From assembly GCA_902785445.1 (NCBI GenBank), contig CACZYN010000012.1, positions 1-17,911 on the forward strand: DNA of 17,911 nt. The letters run 5' to 3'. The notes under the pieces are model-generated. The model did not search any database, was not told the origin of the DNA, and was given only the letters and a program-made list of their open reading frames with translations. Of this stretch, positions 6,148 through 14,260 are shown one piece after another. Numbering within the stretch: the first letter of the stretch is position 1; each line of letters starts with the position of its first letter. This DNA comes from an uncultured Anaerovibrio sp. (lineage in GTDB: Bacteria > Bacillota > Negativicutes > Selenomonadales > Selenomonadaceae). The position numbers were made by a program, and so were the translations under genes.

Positions 6148-7551
6148 ATGGAGCAGGAACAGCTAAATGAAATATGGGAAAAAATTCGTACAGAACTAAA
6201 GAACTTCCTTGCTGAGGTAGTTATTGAAAATTGGTTCTCTCCCCGCAAGGTAAGAGCCGTAGATTTGACAGATAGTGTACTTACCATAAGTGTACCAACT
6301 TCTGTTGAAAAAAATTATATTGAAACACGTTATGTAATGGATTTGAAGGATGCCTGTAAAAATGTCCTAAATATTGATGATATTTTAATCGAAATTGAAA
6401 TCAATGAAATTCCGGAGCAACCAAAGGAAGAAGTGGAGGAATCATTATTTTCTGAAATTGAAGATAAATATTCCACTGAAACATTTGTAAAATCTGATGA
6501 ACATAAGCAGATAGCACCGGGTGATGCCTCTTCCTTAAATCCTAAATACGTATTTGAAACTTTGGTAGAAGGTGGCTTTAATAAACTGGCCTGTTCAGCA
6601 GCCAGAAACGTAGCCAAGAATCCTGGCCAGGCCTATAACCCTCTCTTTATGTATGGTGGCGTTGGTCTGGGAAAAACTCACCTTATGCATGCCATAGGCC
6701 ATGAAGTTTTAAAGAATAATCCGGACAAGCGGGTTCTTTATATCACCAGTGAAAAATTTACCAATGAGCTCATTAACTCAATTCGTGATAATACCACTGA
6801 GGCTTTTCGCCAGAAATATCGCAATATTGACCTTTTGATGGTGGATGATATTCAGTTCCTGTCCAAAAAAGAACGGACTCAGGAAGAATTTTTCCACACC
6901 TTCAATGCCTTACATCAGGCCAATAAGCAGATAGTTCTTTCCAGTGATCGTCCACCTAGAGAAATAAAGACTTTGGAGGAGCGTCTTAGCTCCCGTTTTG
7001 CCTGGGGTATGTTAACGGATATTCAGGTACCGGATTTGGAGACCCGTATTGCCATTTTAAAGAAGAAGGCTTTACTGGAAAACATTGATGTTCCTGATGA
7101 TTCTTTAATATATATCGCCAGCCGGATTGATAATAATATTCGTGAACTTGAGGGAGCTCTTACCAGAGTCATTGCCTATGCAGATCTCATCGGTGAAAAG
7201 ATTACCACTGATTTAGTATCAGAAAGTCTGAAGGATATTATTCCTGGCACAAACAATAAAGAAATAACTATGGATGTTATTCGGGAAGTAGTAGCAAACT
7301 ACTACAATCTGAAGGTTGAGGAGCTTAATTCCAGTAAGAGAACCAAGACTTTGGCTTATCCTCGCCAAATCGCCATGTATCTTTGCCGTGAGCTTACGGA
7401 TACTTCCTTGCCAATGATTGGAGAATTTTTCGGTGGTCGTGATCATACCACTGTACTTCATGCTCACAACAAGATCAGTGAAGAAAAAGCTGAAAATGCC
7501 AAATTAGACAACACTCTTCAGGAATTAATAAAGCGGATAGAAAGACTATAA
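6148..7551 (+). CDS. dnaA: DnaA, chromosomal replication initiator
   Basis: This AAA+ protein binds DnaA boxes and opens the origin. The 467-residue product has an N-terminal domain I (about 1-85), a short acidic linker (86-125), and the AAA+ core with Walker A GGVGLGKT at 170-177, Walker B LLMVDD at 229-234 and the SSRFAWG box at 281-287 bearing the predicted arginine finger. The C-terminal DNA-binding domain carries the signature GGRDHTTVLHAHNKI at 429-443. The start at 6148 is chosen because GAGGAGAAGG precedes it and MEQEQLNEIWEKI matches the family; an in-frame start at 6094 would lie in the DnaA-box array. Length and motifs are normal. Autoregulation through boxes in its promoter and leader is likely. 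Confidence 0.98.
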   Translation: MEQEQLNEIWEKIRTELKNFLAEVVIENWFSPRKVRAVDLTDSVLTISVPTSVEKNYIETRYVMDLKDACKNVLNIDDILIEIEINEIPEQPKEEVEESLFSEIEDKYSTETFVKSDEHKQIAPGDASSLNPKYVFETLVEGGFNKLACSAARNVAKNPGQAYNPLFMYGGVGLGKTHLMHAIGHEVLKNNPDKRVLYITSEKFTNELINSIRDNTTEAFRQKYRNIDLLMVDDIQFLSKKERTQEEFFHTFNALHQANKQIVLSSDRPPREIKTLEERLSSRFAWGMLTDIQVPDLETRIAILKKKALLENIDVPDDSLIYIASRIDNNIRELEGALTRVIAYADLIGEKITTDLVSESLKDIIPGTNNKEITMDVIREVVANYYNLKVEELNSSKRTKTLAYPRQIAMYLCRELTDTSLPMIGEFFGGRDHTTVLHAHNKISEEKAENAKLDNTLQELIKRIERL

Positions 7552-7581
7552 TTTATAATTTACAACTTATCCCATTTATTT

Positions 7582-7744
7582 TGTGGATAATATTGTAAAT
7601 TCCCTGTAGAAGAAATGTATATAACTTTTAGGGAAGGATTATTCTGTGTATTTTGTGGATATCCTTCCCTGTTTTATCAACTTTTTATGAACATCAAAAA
7701 TTCAAAGGGCCGTTAAGCTGGAGCTGCTTATCCACATTTCCACA
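7582..7744. promoter_or_regulatory. DnaA-box cluster 3 (downstream of dnaA)
   Basis: Sites versus TTATCCACA: TGTGGATAA at 7582-7590 (perfect, minus); TGTGGATAT at 7654-7662 (one mismatch, minus); TTATCAACT at 7674-7682 (two mismatches, plus); TTATCCACA at 7728-7736 (perfect, plus); ATTTCCACA at 7736-7744 (two mismatches, plus). The last two are adjacent and point toward the unwinding tract, in the same relation as the two unwinding-side boxes of B. subtilis. Confidence 0.85.
7631..7678 (+). terminator. Inverted repeat after dnaA, possible terminator with DnaA box in the loop
   Basis: GGGAAGGAT (7631-7639) and ATCCTTCCC (7661-7669) are perfect 9-base inverted repeats, followed by TGTTTTATC. 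The 21-base loop is large for a terminator and contains most of the DnaA-box-like TGTGGATAT, whose last bases run into the right arm. TCCCT at 7601-7605 could pair instead with AGGGA at 7630-7634, giving a competing fold. It may end part of the dnaA transcripts before dnaN or expose a DnaA site in the origin. Confidence 0.5.
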
Positions 7745-7796
7745 GGCCCTACTATTACGACTACTAATTTTTAATATATACTAATCATAATTCATT
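7745..7796 (+). promoter_or_regulatory. DnaA-trio element and A/T-rich DNA unwinding element
   Basis: After the adjacent DnaA boxes comes GGCCC (7745-7749, with the last C shared), then the triplets CTA CTA TTA CGA CTA CTA (7749-7766), then about 30 bases that are almost entirely A/T, including TTAATATATACTAAT. In B. subtilis the same order is known: boxes, a GC spacer, DnaA-trios read on the complementary strand as 3'-GAT-type repeats, and the strand opening site. One triplet here (CGA, 7758-7760) departs from the pattern. The assignment is by pattern and position. Confidence 0.8.
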
Positions 7797-7810
7797 AAGG
7801 GGTGCATAAC

Positions 7811-8926
7811 ATGAAATTTACATGTGCAAAAACAGATTTAGCCCAGGCTGTACAAACTGTTTCAAAAGCCGTTTCCGTAAAGAATCAAAATCCTATTCTG
7901 TCAGGTATATATATAAAAGCCGAAAATAACCTATTGGAATTGCAGGCAACAGATTATGAAATAGGAATCATATGTAAAATCGAGGCTCAAATTGAAGAGA
8001 GTGGTCAGATCGTTCTTTCTGGAAGATATTTACAAGAGGTTATCAGAAAACTTCCTGGTGTTAATATTGAAATAGAATATGATCGCCAGGAAAAAACCGC
8101 TCATATTAAATCCAACAGAGCACATTTCACCCTTCTTAGCATGTCTCCAGATGATTTCCCAGTAATCAATAAGATTAAGGGAGATTTTAACTTCAAAATA
8201 AGGGATAATATTCTCCATGAGCTAATTTCCCGTACTACTTTTGCTTGCTCCAACGAAGAAGCTCGTCCAGTATTTACTGGTTGTCTTTTGGAGCTGGATG
8301 GTTCCCAGGTAAATATGGTAGCCACCGATATTAGAAGATTAGCATTTCAGACCAGTACTTTAGAGGATTTCGAAGGTCAGCGGAAAATGATTATTCCTTC
8401 TAAAATTCTCAATGAAATTCAGAAATTACTTATTTCTGATACTCCACGAGAAGTGAACATCAACTATAACTCCAATCAAATCAGCTTTGAATTGGATGGA
8501 ACCTATATAGCATCCAGACTGATTGATGGTCAGTTCCCGGATTATAATCGGGCTATGCCTACTTCCTTTAGTACCAGGGTTAAGGTAAATACCGAGGAAT
8601 TCCGTTCAGTTCTGGACCGTGTAGCACTTATTTCCCGGACTAATGAATATAAAATTGCTACTTTGGAGTTTTCTGCCGGTATGATCAGAATAACTTCCAA
8701 TAACCCGGAAATTGGTAATGCTGATGAGTCAATGACAGCTGAGATTGATGGTGAGGATATCACCATTTCCTTTAATGTTGACTATATTGCTGATGTCCTA
8801 AAAATAGTGAATACAAAGGAATTTTATATAAGTCTTAATTCCTCACTGAATCCAGCTTCTATACGTATGTTGGATGATGAGTCCTTTACTTATATCATTA
8901 CTCCAGTCCGGAATAACGGCATTTGA
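7811..8926 (+). CDS. dnaN: DnaN, DNA polymerase III beta sliding clamp
   Basis: This protein forms the dimeric ring that tethers the replicative polymerase and other repair factors to DNA. The 371-residue product has the normal length for three clamp folds of about 120 residues each. It begins MKFTCAKTDLAQAVQTVSKA, and ends in TYIITPVRN, close to the usual YLIMPVRL tail. The ATG at 7811 is preceded by AAGGGGTG six bases upstream; a GTG three codons earlier lies within that ribosome binding site and is rejected. It is the second gene of the replication operon, followed by yaaA after 12 bases. Confidence 0.97.
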   Translation: MKFTCAKTDLAQAVQTVSKAVSVKNQNPILSGIYIKAENNLLELQATDYEIGIICKIEAQIEESGQIVLSGRYLQEVIRKLPGVNIEIEYDRQEKTAHIKSNRAHFTLLSMSPDDFPVINKIKGDFNFKIRDNILHELISRTTFACSNEEARPVFTGCLLELDGSQVNMVATDIRRLAFQTSTLEDFEGQRKMIIPSKILNEIQKLLISDTPREVNINYNSNQISFELDGTYIASRLIDGQFPDYNRAMPTSFSTRVKVNTEEFRSVLDRVALISRTNEYKIATLEFSAGMIRITSNNPEIGNADESMTAEIDGEDITISFNVDYIADVLKIVNTKEFYISLNSSLNPASIRMLDDESFTYIITPVRNNGI

Positions 8927-8938
8927 TTTGAGGAATTT

Positions 8939-9169
8939 ATGGAAAAAATAGAAATAAAAACAGAGACAATTCAGTTGGACCAGTTTTTAAAATGGGCTGG
9001 TATCATTGAATCAGGCGGTCAGGTAAAAATGCTGATTGAGGATGAAATGATATTTGTTAATGATGTTTTGGAAACTGCCCGTCGTAAAAAGTTAAAGGAC
9101 GGGGATGTGGTAAAAATCATTGACATGGGATCATGGCAGGTTGTAGCATCGGAGAATGATAAGCCATGA
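8939..9169 (+). CDS. yaaA: YaaA (RlbA) S4-domain RNA-binding protein
   Basis: A 76-residue protein that is essentially a single S4 RNA-binding domain: IQLDQFLKWAGIIESGGQVK (about 12-31) is the helix-loop of the fold, and IFVNDVLETARRKKLKDGDVV (about 38-58) the strand region with basic residues. Its B. subtilis counterpart sits at the same place between dnaN and recF and is linked to ribosome assembly; the exact RNA target is not evident from sequence. GAGG precedes the ATG. Its stop codon overlaps the recF start (ATGA), indicating translational coupling. Confidence 0.9.
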   Translation: MEKIEIKTETIQLDQFLKWAGIIESGGQVKMLIEDEMIFVNDVLETARRKKLKDGDVVKIIDMGSWQVVASENDKP

Positions 9170-10287
9170 AGCTTAGTCAACTAAAGCTGGTTGGTTATAG
9201 AAATTACCAAGAGTTAAATTTAGATTTTTCTGATGGTACCAATATATTTATCGGGAGAAATGCTCAGGGAAAAACCAATATCCTTGAGTCTGTTTGTTAT
9301 GCTTCCATGGGAAGTTCCTTTCGGACTAACAATGAAAATGATTTAATAATGTGGAACAGTCCCGGTAGTAGTATTTCCCTTACCTTTGATCGTCTGGGAG
9401 TAGAGAACAAGCTTGAATTTGTTTTTCAAAGGGAAAAAAGGCGGAAGATACTTCATAATGGGGGAAATATAAAGGTAAAAGACCTGATAGGAATTTTTAA
9501 TGTGGTTTTGTTTTCTCCGGAGGATTTAAATCTAATCAAGGGTGCTCCAGCTGAACGGCGCCGTTTTTTGGATATTGAAATATCCCAGGCCAGTCCGGCA
9601 TATTACGGAGAATTAGTTAAATATAAAAGATTGCTGCATCAACGAAATTCCCTTTTAAAAAATATTAGGGAAAGAAAAGCTGACATTTCTATGTTGGATA
9701 TGTGGGATGGACAGCTGGCAGATTGTGGAACAAAAATCATAATTAAAAGACTGGATGCAGTAAAGAAATTAAATATGCTGGCTAATCTTATGCAAAGACG
9801 TATTTCTACCAATGAAGAAACTTTGTCTATTTCCTATGGAATAAATGGATTTTCAGAAAAACATGACAAGATAGAAGAAAAATTAAATTTATGGTATAAT
9901 GAAGCGTTGCTGCGAGTAAGAAATGATGATATATATCGTGGAGTGACCAGCATTGGTCCACATCGTGATGATATTAATATTTATGTGAATGGCATTGATT
10001 TAAAGGCATTTGGTTCACAGGGGCAGCAACGTACCGGCGTTTTATCCATGAAGCTTTCCGAGCTGGAATTTATCCGTTCAGAAAAGGGAGAATATCCGGT
10101 TTTGCTCCTTGATGATGTAATGAGTGAATTGGATGTAAATAGACGTCAGCAGCTGTTGGATTTTATAAAAAAGGAAAAAATACAGACAATTATAACCGCT
10201 ACAGATAAAGCCTATTTTGATGAAGATACAGCGGGAGTTTTTTACTGTGTAGAAAATGGTAATGTTGATCTAATTGGCAGGAAGTGA
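9166..10287 (+). CDS. recF: RecF, DNA replication and repair ATPase
   Basis: RecF is an SMC-like ATPase that, with RecO and RecR, loads RecA at single-strand gaps next to duplex DNA. The 373-residue protein has Walker A GRNAQGKT at 30-37, the ABC-type signature SQGQQR at 284-289 and Walker B VLLLDD at 312-317 followed by VMSELD. The central region (about 130-250) forms the helical lobe. Its ATG overlaps the yaaA stop by four bases. Length and motifs are typical of an active member. Confidence 0.97.
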   Translation: MKLSQLKLVGYRNYQELNLDFSDGTNIFIGRNAQGKTNILESVCYASMGSSFRTNNENDLIMWNSPGSSISLTFDRLGVENKLEFVFQREKRRKILHNGGNIKVKDLIGIFNVVLFSPEDLNLIKGAPAERRRFLDIEISQASPAYYGELVKYKRLLHQRNSLLKNIRERKADISMLDMWDGQLADCGTKIIIKRLDAVKKLNMLANLMQRRISTNEETLSISYGINGFSEKHDKIEEKLNLWYNEALLRVRNDDIYRGVTSIGPHRDDINIYVNGIDLKAFGSQGQQRTGVLSMKLSELEFIRSEKGEYPVLLLDDVMSELDVNRRQQLLDFIKKEKIQTIITATDKAYFDEDTAGVFYCVENGNVDLIGRK

Positions 10288-10291
10288 TACC

Positions 10292-11200
10292 ATGGCGGAT
10301 AAACGCAGTGGCAAGCTGGAAAAAATGAATATAATATTTTCTCAAGCCCTTAAGGGAATGGGAGTAGGTAAAGAATTTTTCAGTCATATGGTATTATTTT
10401 ATTGGCCAAGAATTGTAGGAAAACATATTTCTGCCAATGTTAAACCAGTAAAAATCGAGTTTAAAAAATTATATTTATATTCTGTTCATCCAGTATGGGC
10501 AACCCAGCTTTCATACATGGAAGAGGAAATAATAAAAAAAATAAATAATTATATGGGTGAATATTTAGTTGAAAAAATAGTATTTACTAATATTCCACCA
10601 GCAAGAAATAGTGAAGAAAAAGAAGAAGCAGTTGAAAATATTGGCAATGAAATAAGAAAAATAAATATAACAGATCAAGAGTTAAAAAATATAGAAAATA
10701 AATTATCATTTATCGAGGATGAAAAATTAAGAAAAATAATTTATAAGGTTCGTATAAATGATGAAAAATTTAAAAAATACCGGGGAGAAAAAAAATGGCA
10801 TAAATGTCAAAAATGTGATGTTTTATGTCCTTCGGATGAATTATTATGTGTTAAATGTAAACGAGAAGAAAAGCATAAACGTTTAATTTCCATAAGAAAA
10901 TATTTACTGGATATGCCATGGGCAAGATATTGTGATGTGGCTAAGGATATAGAATGTACTGCTAATGAGGTAAATGAAGAAAAAATTATTTTAATGCAAA
11001 AATTAGCAGCCATAATTAATCCTAAAAATAAAGATTCATTTTATATGGATTTGTTAACTATGCTATATAAATCTGTTCCGCCAGAAAAAATAACCGAGGA
11101 AATGCGGGAAAGTACCATAAAAAAATTTCGTTATGATTTTAATGATGGTTTTAAATACATGCGAAAAGATAGAATTAATAATTGGAAAAATAGACAATAA
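10292..11200 (+). CDS. DUF721 (DciA-like) protein with zinc-ribbon-like insert
   Basis: The N-terminal 105 residues match the DUF721/DciA pattern: WPRIVGKHISANVKPV (39-54), the strand LYLYSVHPVWATQLSYM (60-76), and a C-terminal strand ending VEKIVFTN (93-100). DciA proteins are the predicted ancestral helicase operators in bacteria without DnaC or DnaI. After a charged Lys/Glu/Asn-rich linker (about 105-165) comes a Cys cluster, C172-x2-C175, C179 and C186-x2-C189, resembling a zinc ribbon, then about 110 further residues of unrecognised helical sequence. At 302 residues it is two to three times the size of simple DUF721 proteins. The ATG at 10292 follows AGGAAG; a TTG 18 bases earlier overlaps recF and is less likely. 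Its position between recF and gyrB matches dciA in Actinobacteria. GC falls to about 21% over 10561-10740. Function in helicase loading is inferred. Confidence 0.82.
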   Translation: MADKRSGKLEKMNIIFSQALKGMGVGKEFFSHMVLFYWPRIVGKHISANVKPVKIEFKKLYLYSVHPVWATQLSYMEEEIIKKINNYMGEYLVEKIVFTNIPPARNSEEKEEAVENIGNEIRKINITDQELKNIENKLSFIEDEKLRKIIYKVRINDEKFKKYRGEKKWHKCQKCDVLCPSDELLCVKCKREEKHKRLISIRKYLLDMPWARYCDVAKDIECTANEVNEEKIILMQKLAAIINPKNKDSFYMDLLTMLYKSVPPEKITEEMRESTIKKFRYDFNDGFKYMRKDRINNWKNRQ

Positions 11201-11239
11201 ATATATAAATTGATTGTAAACTTGGAGGAGAATTTATTA

Positions 11240-13243
11240 ATGGCTAATGAAAATGAAAATATCATCAGTGAGGAAAATAAATTAAACGATATTTTGACTG
11301 ATGATACTATCAAAATTAATCATGAGGAAGAGGATCCAGATATTACAGCAGTAGATGGCGATTATGGTGCGGATCAGATTCAGGTATTGGAAGGACTGGA
11401 AGCAGTACGTAAGCGCCCTGGTATGTATATAGGCAGCACTTCTGAGCGTGGTTTACATCATTTGGTATATGAGGTAGTGGATAATTCCATTGATGAGGCC
11501 TTGGCTGGCTACTGTGATCATATTGATGTAACTATTCATGGTGATAACAGTATTACTGTAGTAGATAATGGCCGCGGTATTCCGGTAGATATTCATGAAA
11601 CCGGTAAGCCAGCTGTGGAAGTTGTTTTAACTGTACTGCACGCTGGTGGTAAATTCGGCGGTGATGGCTACAAGGTATCCGGTGGTCTGCATGGTGTAGG
11701 TGTCTCGGTTGTTAATGCCTTAAGTGAGTACATGGATGTAGAAGTTCGCCGGGATGGGAAAATACACAATATTTCCTTTAAACGTGGTGTTACCACTTCT
11801 CCATTGACTATTAATGGTGATACTGATGTGGTGGGTACTAAGGTGCATTTCATGCCGGATAAGGAAATATTCACTGTTACGGAATATAGCTTTGATGTGT
11901 TGAAGCGCCGTCTGCGGGAGCTGTCCTTCCTCAATAAGGGTATTACTATAACCTTAAGTGATGAAAGAACCGGTATGAAGGAATCCTTCCATTTTGAGGG
12001 TGGCATTAAATCCTATGTGGAATATCTCAACCGGAAGAAGACCACAATAAATAAAAAGCCAATTTATTTCAACGGTCAGAAGGATGATATTGATGTTGAA
12101 ATTGCCATGCAGTATAACGATACTTATCAGGAAAAGATTTGCAGCTTTGTCAATAACATCAATACTGAAGAAGGCGGTACTCATTTGGCAGGCTTTAAGA
12201 GTGCTCTTACCAGAGCCGCCAATGATTTTGCCAAGCGCAATAATATAGTCAAAGAAAATCAGCAAAATCTGGCTGGTGAGGATGTACGTGAAGGCCTTAC
12301 CTGTGTAATAAGCCTTAAAATACGTAATCCACAGTTTGAGGGTCAGACCAAGACCAAGCTTGGAAATTCCGAGGCCAAGGGTATTGTTGAATCCATTGTT
12401 TCGGAAGGTCTTAATGAATATTTTGAGGAAAATCCGGCTATTACCAAGGAATTATTGGAAAAGGCTGTATTGGCTTCTAGAGCCAGGGAAGCAGCCCGTA
12501 AGGCCAGAGAACTTACCCGTAGAAAGAGTGCTTTGGAAGTAAGTTCTTTGCCTGGTAAATTGGCTGATTGCTCCATTAAGGATCCTGAGCAGGCCGAGAT
12601 ATACATCGTCGAGGGTGATTCCGCCGGTGGTAGTGCCAAGCAGGGTCGTGACCGTCGCTTCCAGGCTATTTTGCCACTTCGTGGTAAAATTCTGAATGTG
12701 GAAAAGGCCCGTTTGGACAAGATTTACAGCAATGCGGAAATTCGTACTATGATTACCGCCTTTGGCAGTGGTATTGGTGAGGAATTTGATTTATCCAAAC
12801 GTCGTTATGGAAAAATCATTATCATGACCGATGCGGATGTGGATGGTGCTCATATCCGTACCTTGCTCCTGACCTTCTTCTATCGCTATATGAAGCCATT
12901 GATTGAGCATGGTCATGTATATATTGCCCAGCCACCTCTTTATCAGATAAGAAAAGGCAAGAAGCATTGGTACACCTTCAGTGATGAAGAACTGAATGCC
13001 AAGTTGGATGAGGTAGGCCGTGATGGTGTAAATGTTCAGCGTTATAAGGGTCTGGGTGAAATGAATCCGGAGCAGCTGTGGGAAACCACCATGGATCCGG
13101 AAACCAGAACCATGCTGCGGGTGGACATGGAGGATGCCCAGGAAGCAGATGAGCTCTTCAATATTCTTATGGGCGATAAGGTAGAGCCTCGCCGTCAGTT
13201 TATTGAGGAACATGCTAAATACGTGCGTAATCTGGATATCTAA
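11240..13243 (+). CDS. gyrB: GyrB, DNA gyrase subunit B
   Basis: GyrB is the ATPase subunit of gyrase, which introduces negative supercoils ahead of replication forks. The 667-residue protein has the GHKL ATPase domain with EVVDNS at 78-83, DNGRG at 109-113 and GGLHGVG at 148-154, and the TOPRIM domain with EGDSAGG at 458-464 and the metal-binding DADVD at 531-535. It ends with a typical RRQFIEEHAKYVRNLDI. An acidic N-terminal extension of about 40 residues (EENKLNDILTDDTIK region) precedes the core DQIQVLEGLEAVRKRPG. The ATG at 11240 follows GGAGGAG by nine bases; an upstream in-frame TTG at 11210 would precede that site and is rejected. It lacks the large insert of enterobacterial GyrB. Confidence 0.97.
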   Translation: MANENENIISEENKLNDILTDDTIKINHEEEDPDITAVDGDYGADQIQVLEGLEAVRKRPGMYIGSTSERGLHHLVYEVVDNSIDEALAGYCDHIDVTIHGDNSITVVDNGRGIPVDIHETGKPAVEVVLTVLHAGGKFGGDGYKVSGGLHGVGVSVVNALSEYMDVEVRRDGKIHNISFKRGVTTSPLTINGDTDVVGTKVHFMPDKEIFTVTEYSFDVLKRRLRELSFLNKGITITLSDERTGMKESFHFEGGIKSYVEYLNRKKTTINKKPIYFNGQKDDIDVEIAMQYNDTYQEKICSFVNNINTEEGGTHLAGFKSALTRAANDFAKRNNIVKENQQNLAGEDVREGLTCVISLKIRNPQFEGQTKTKLGNSEAKGIVESIVSEGLNEYFEENPAITKELLEKAVLASRAREAARKARELTRRKSALEVSSLPGKLADCSIKDPEQAEIYIVEGDSAGGSAKQGRDRRFQAILPLRGKILNVEKARLDKIYSNAEIRTMITAFGSGIGEEFDLSKRRYGKIIIMTDADVDGAHIRTLLLTFFYRYMKPLIEHGHVYIAQPPLYQIRKGKKHWYTFSDEELNAKLDEVGRDGVNVQRYKGLGEMNPEQLWETTMDPETRTMLRVDMEDAQEADELFNILMGDKVEPRRQFIEEHAKYVRNLDI

Positions 13244-13258
13244 TTAAAATTTGATTTT

Positions 13259-13300
13259 TTGACATTTTTTAATTTGTTTTTCATAATATTTTTGTATAAT
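13259..13300 (+). promoter_or_regulatory. Promoter region of htpX
   Basis: TTGACA (13259-13264) and CATAAT (13282-13287) are separated by 17 bases, a good match. A second -10, a perfect TATAAT at 13295-13300, pairs only with a weak TTTGTT -35 (13273-13278). Either would drive htpX independently of gyrB. No clear gyrB terminator hairpin is visible between 13244 and 13258. Confidence 0.65.
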
Positions 13301-13342
13301 CTCTGTAGATGGTGAAATGCGTATCAGAGAGGTGATTAATCT

Positions 13343-14209
13343 ATGAATACATTAAAAACGACAGTTTTAATGGCTTTGCTCATGGGAATAATGATTGCCA
13401 TTGGTGGTGCTTTTGGTGGCAGACATGGTGCTGTTTTGATGCTGATGATTTCCCTGGCCATGAACTTTTTTACCTATTGGTTCAGCGATACTATGGTTTT
13501 AAAGGCTTATGGCGCAAGGGAGGTTACTCCTCAGGAGGCTCCGCAGCTGTATAATATCGTTGCTGGATTGGCAGCCAGAGCTGAGCTTCCTATGCCAAAG
13601 GTTTGCATAGTGAATAGTCCTATTCCAAATGCCTTTGCTACTGGGCGAAATCCGTCCCATTCAGCAGTTGCAGTAACCACTGGTATTATGAATGCCCTGT
13701 CTCCAGAGGAATTAAGTGGGGTACTTGCCCATGAATTATCCCACATAAAACATCGGGATACATTGATTTCCACAGTAGCAGCAGCTATTGCCGGTGTAAT
13801 TTCCATGTTGGCTAATATCGCCCAGTGGACAATGATTTTTGGCGGCAGCTCTGATGATGATGATAATGGTGGAAATATTATAGGCTTATTGGTGACAATT
13901 ATTTTGGCTCCAATAGCAGCTATGCTGATTCAGATGGCCATATCCCGTTCTCGGGAATATGAGGCTGATAAATCCGGCGGAGAGATTTGCGGAAATCCAA
14001 ATTATTTGGCGGATGCCCTGGAAAAAATCGAGTATTATTCTCTCCATGCCCGGCCAATGGATCAGGCTACTCCAGCCACTTCCCATATGTTTATAATTAA
14101 TCCGTTGGCAGGTTCCCGCAAGATGCTTACTAATTTGTTCAGTACTCACCCTGATACTGGTGAAAGAATATATTTATTGCGTCAGCAGGCAGCAGCCATG
14201 GGAAAATAA
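13343..14209 (+). CDS. htpX: HtpX, membrane zinc metalloprotease (M48)
   Basis: This is an inner-membrane protease involved in quality control of membrane proteins. The 288-residue protein has two N-terminal membrane segments (about 5-25 and 30-50), the zinc-binding HELSH at 130-134, membrane segments at about 142-162 and 178-200, and the third-ligand motif EYEAD at 205-209. Length is typical of the family. The ATG is preceded by AGAGAGGTGAT. It has its own promoter and a strong terminator, so it appears to be a single-gene unit placed after gyrB. An Asp-rich stretch (SSDDDDNGG, 169-177) lies between the third and fourth segments. Confidence 0.95.
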   Translation: MNTLKTTVLMALLMGIMIAIGGAFGGRHGAVLMLMISLAMNFFTYWFSDTMVLKAYGAREVTPQEAPQLYNIVAGLAARAELPMPKVCIVNSPIPNAFATGRNPSHSAVAVTTGIMNALSPEELSGVLAHELSHIKHRDTLISTVAAAIAGVISMLANIAQWTMIFGGSSDDDDNGGNIIGLLVTIILAPIAAMLIQMAISRSREYEADKSGGEICGNPNYLADALEKIEYYSLHARPMDQATPATSHMFIINPLAGSRKMLTNLFSTHPDTGERIYLLRQQAAAMGK

Positions 14210-14221
14210 CAGCATAATAAA

Positions 14222-14260
14222 AGGACTTAATTGGAAATTCCAATTAAGTCCTATTTTTTT
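14222..14260. terminator. Bidirectional terminator between htpX and the kinase-like gene
   Basis: AGGACTTAATTGG (14222-14234) and CCAATTAAGTCCT (14240-14252) form a perfect 13-pair stem with a five-base loop. On the plus strand seven T follow (14254-14260), giving a strong terminator for htpX. On the minus strand CCTTTTATTATG follows, so it can also end the convergent gene. The T run overlaps that gene's stop codon. Confidence 0.93.

Larger units (their letters stand above)
7552..7810. other. dnaA-dnaN intergenic region, downstream half of oriC
   Basis: This 259-base gap has no gene. It contains a perfect DnaA box near the dnaA stop, a 9-base inverted repeat around another box (7631-7669), a perfect box at 7728-7736, then the apparent unwinding module and A/T-rich tract that ends at the dnaN ribosome binding site. 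It corresponds in position to the incC/basal unwinding region of Bacillus subtilis. Confidence 0.85.

Noticed and set aside
7567..7575. Possible DnaA box TTATCCCAT
   Set aside because: Three mismatches, all in the CACA half that DnaA contacts, so it is too far from the consensus.
11210..11239. Upstream TTG start for gyrB
   Set aside because: The strong GGAGGAG site lies downstream of it and serves the ATG at 11240.
12343..12720. Open frame antisense to gyrB (125 codons)
   Set aside because: It is a mirror of a highly conserved gyrB region with no ribosome binding site or recognisable domain; the same holds for other antisense frames over mnmG, mnmE, dnaA, gyrB and gyrA.
13259..13300. TTGACA paired with the perfect TATAAT as one htpX promoter
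   Set aside because: The spacing is 30 bases, far too long; TTGACA fits CATAAT at 17 bases instead.
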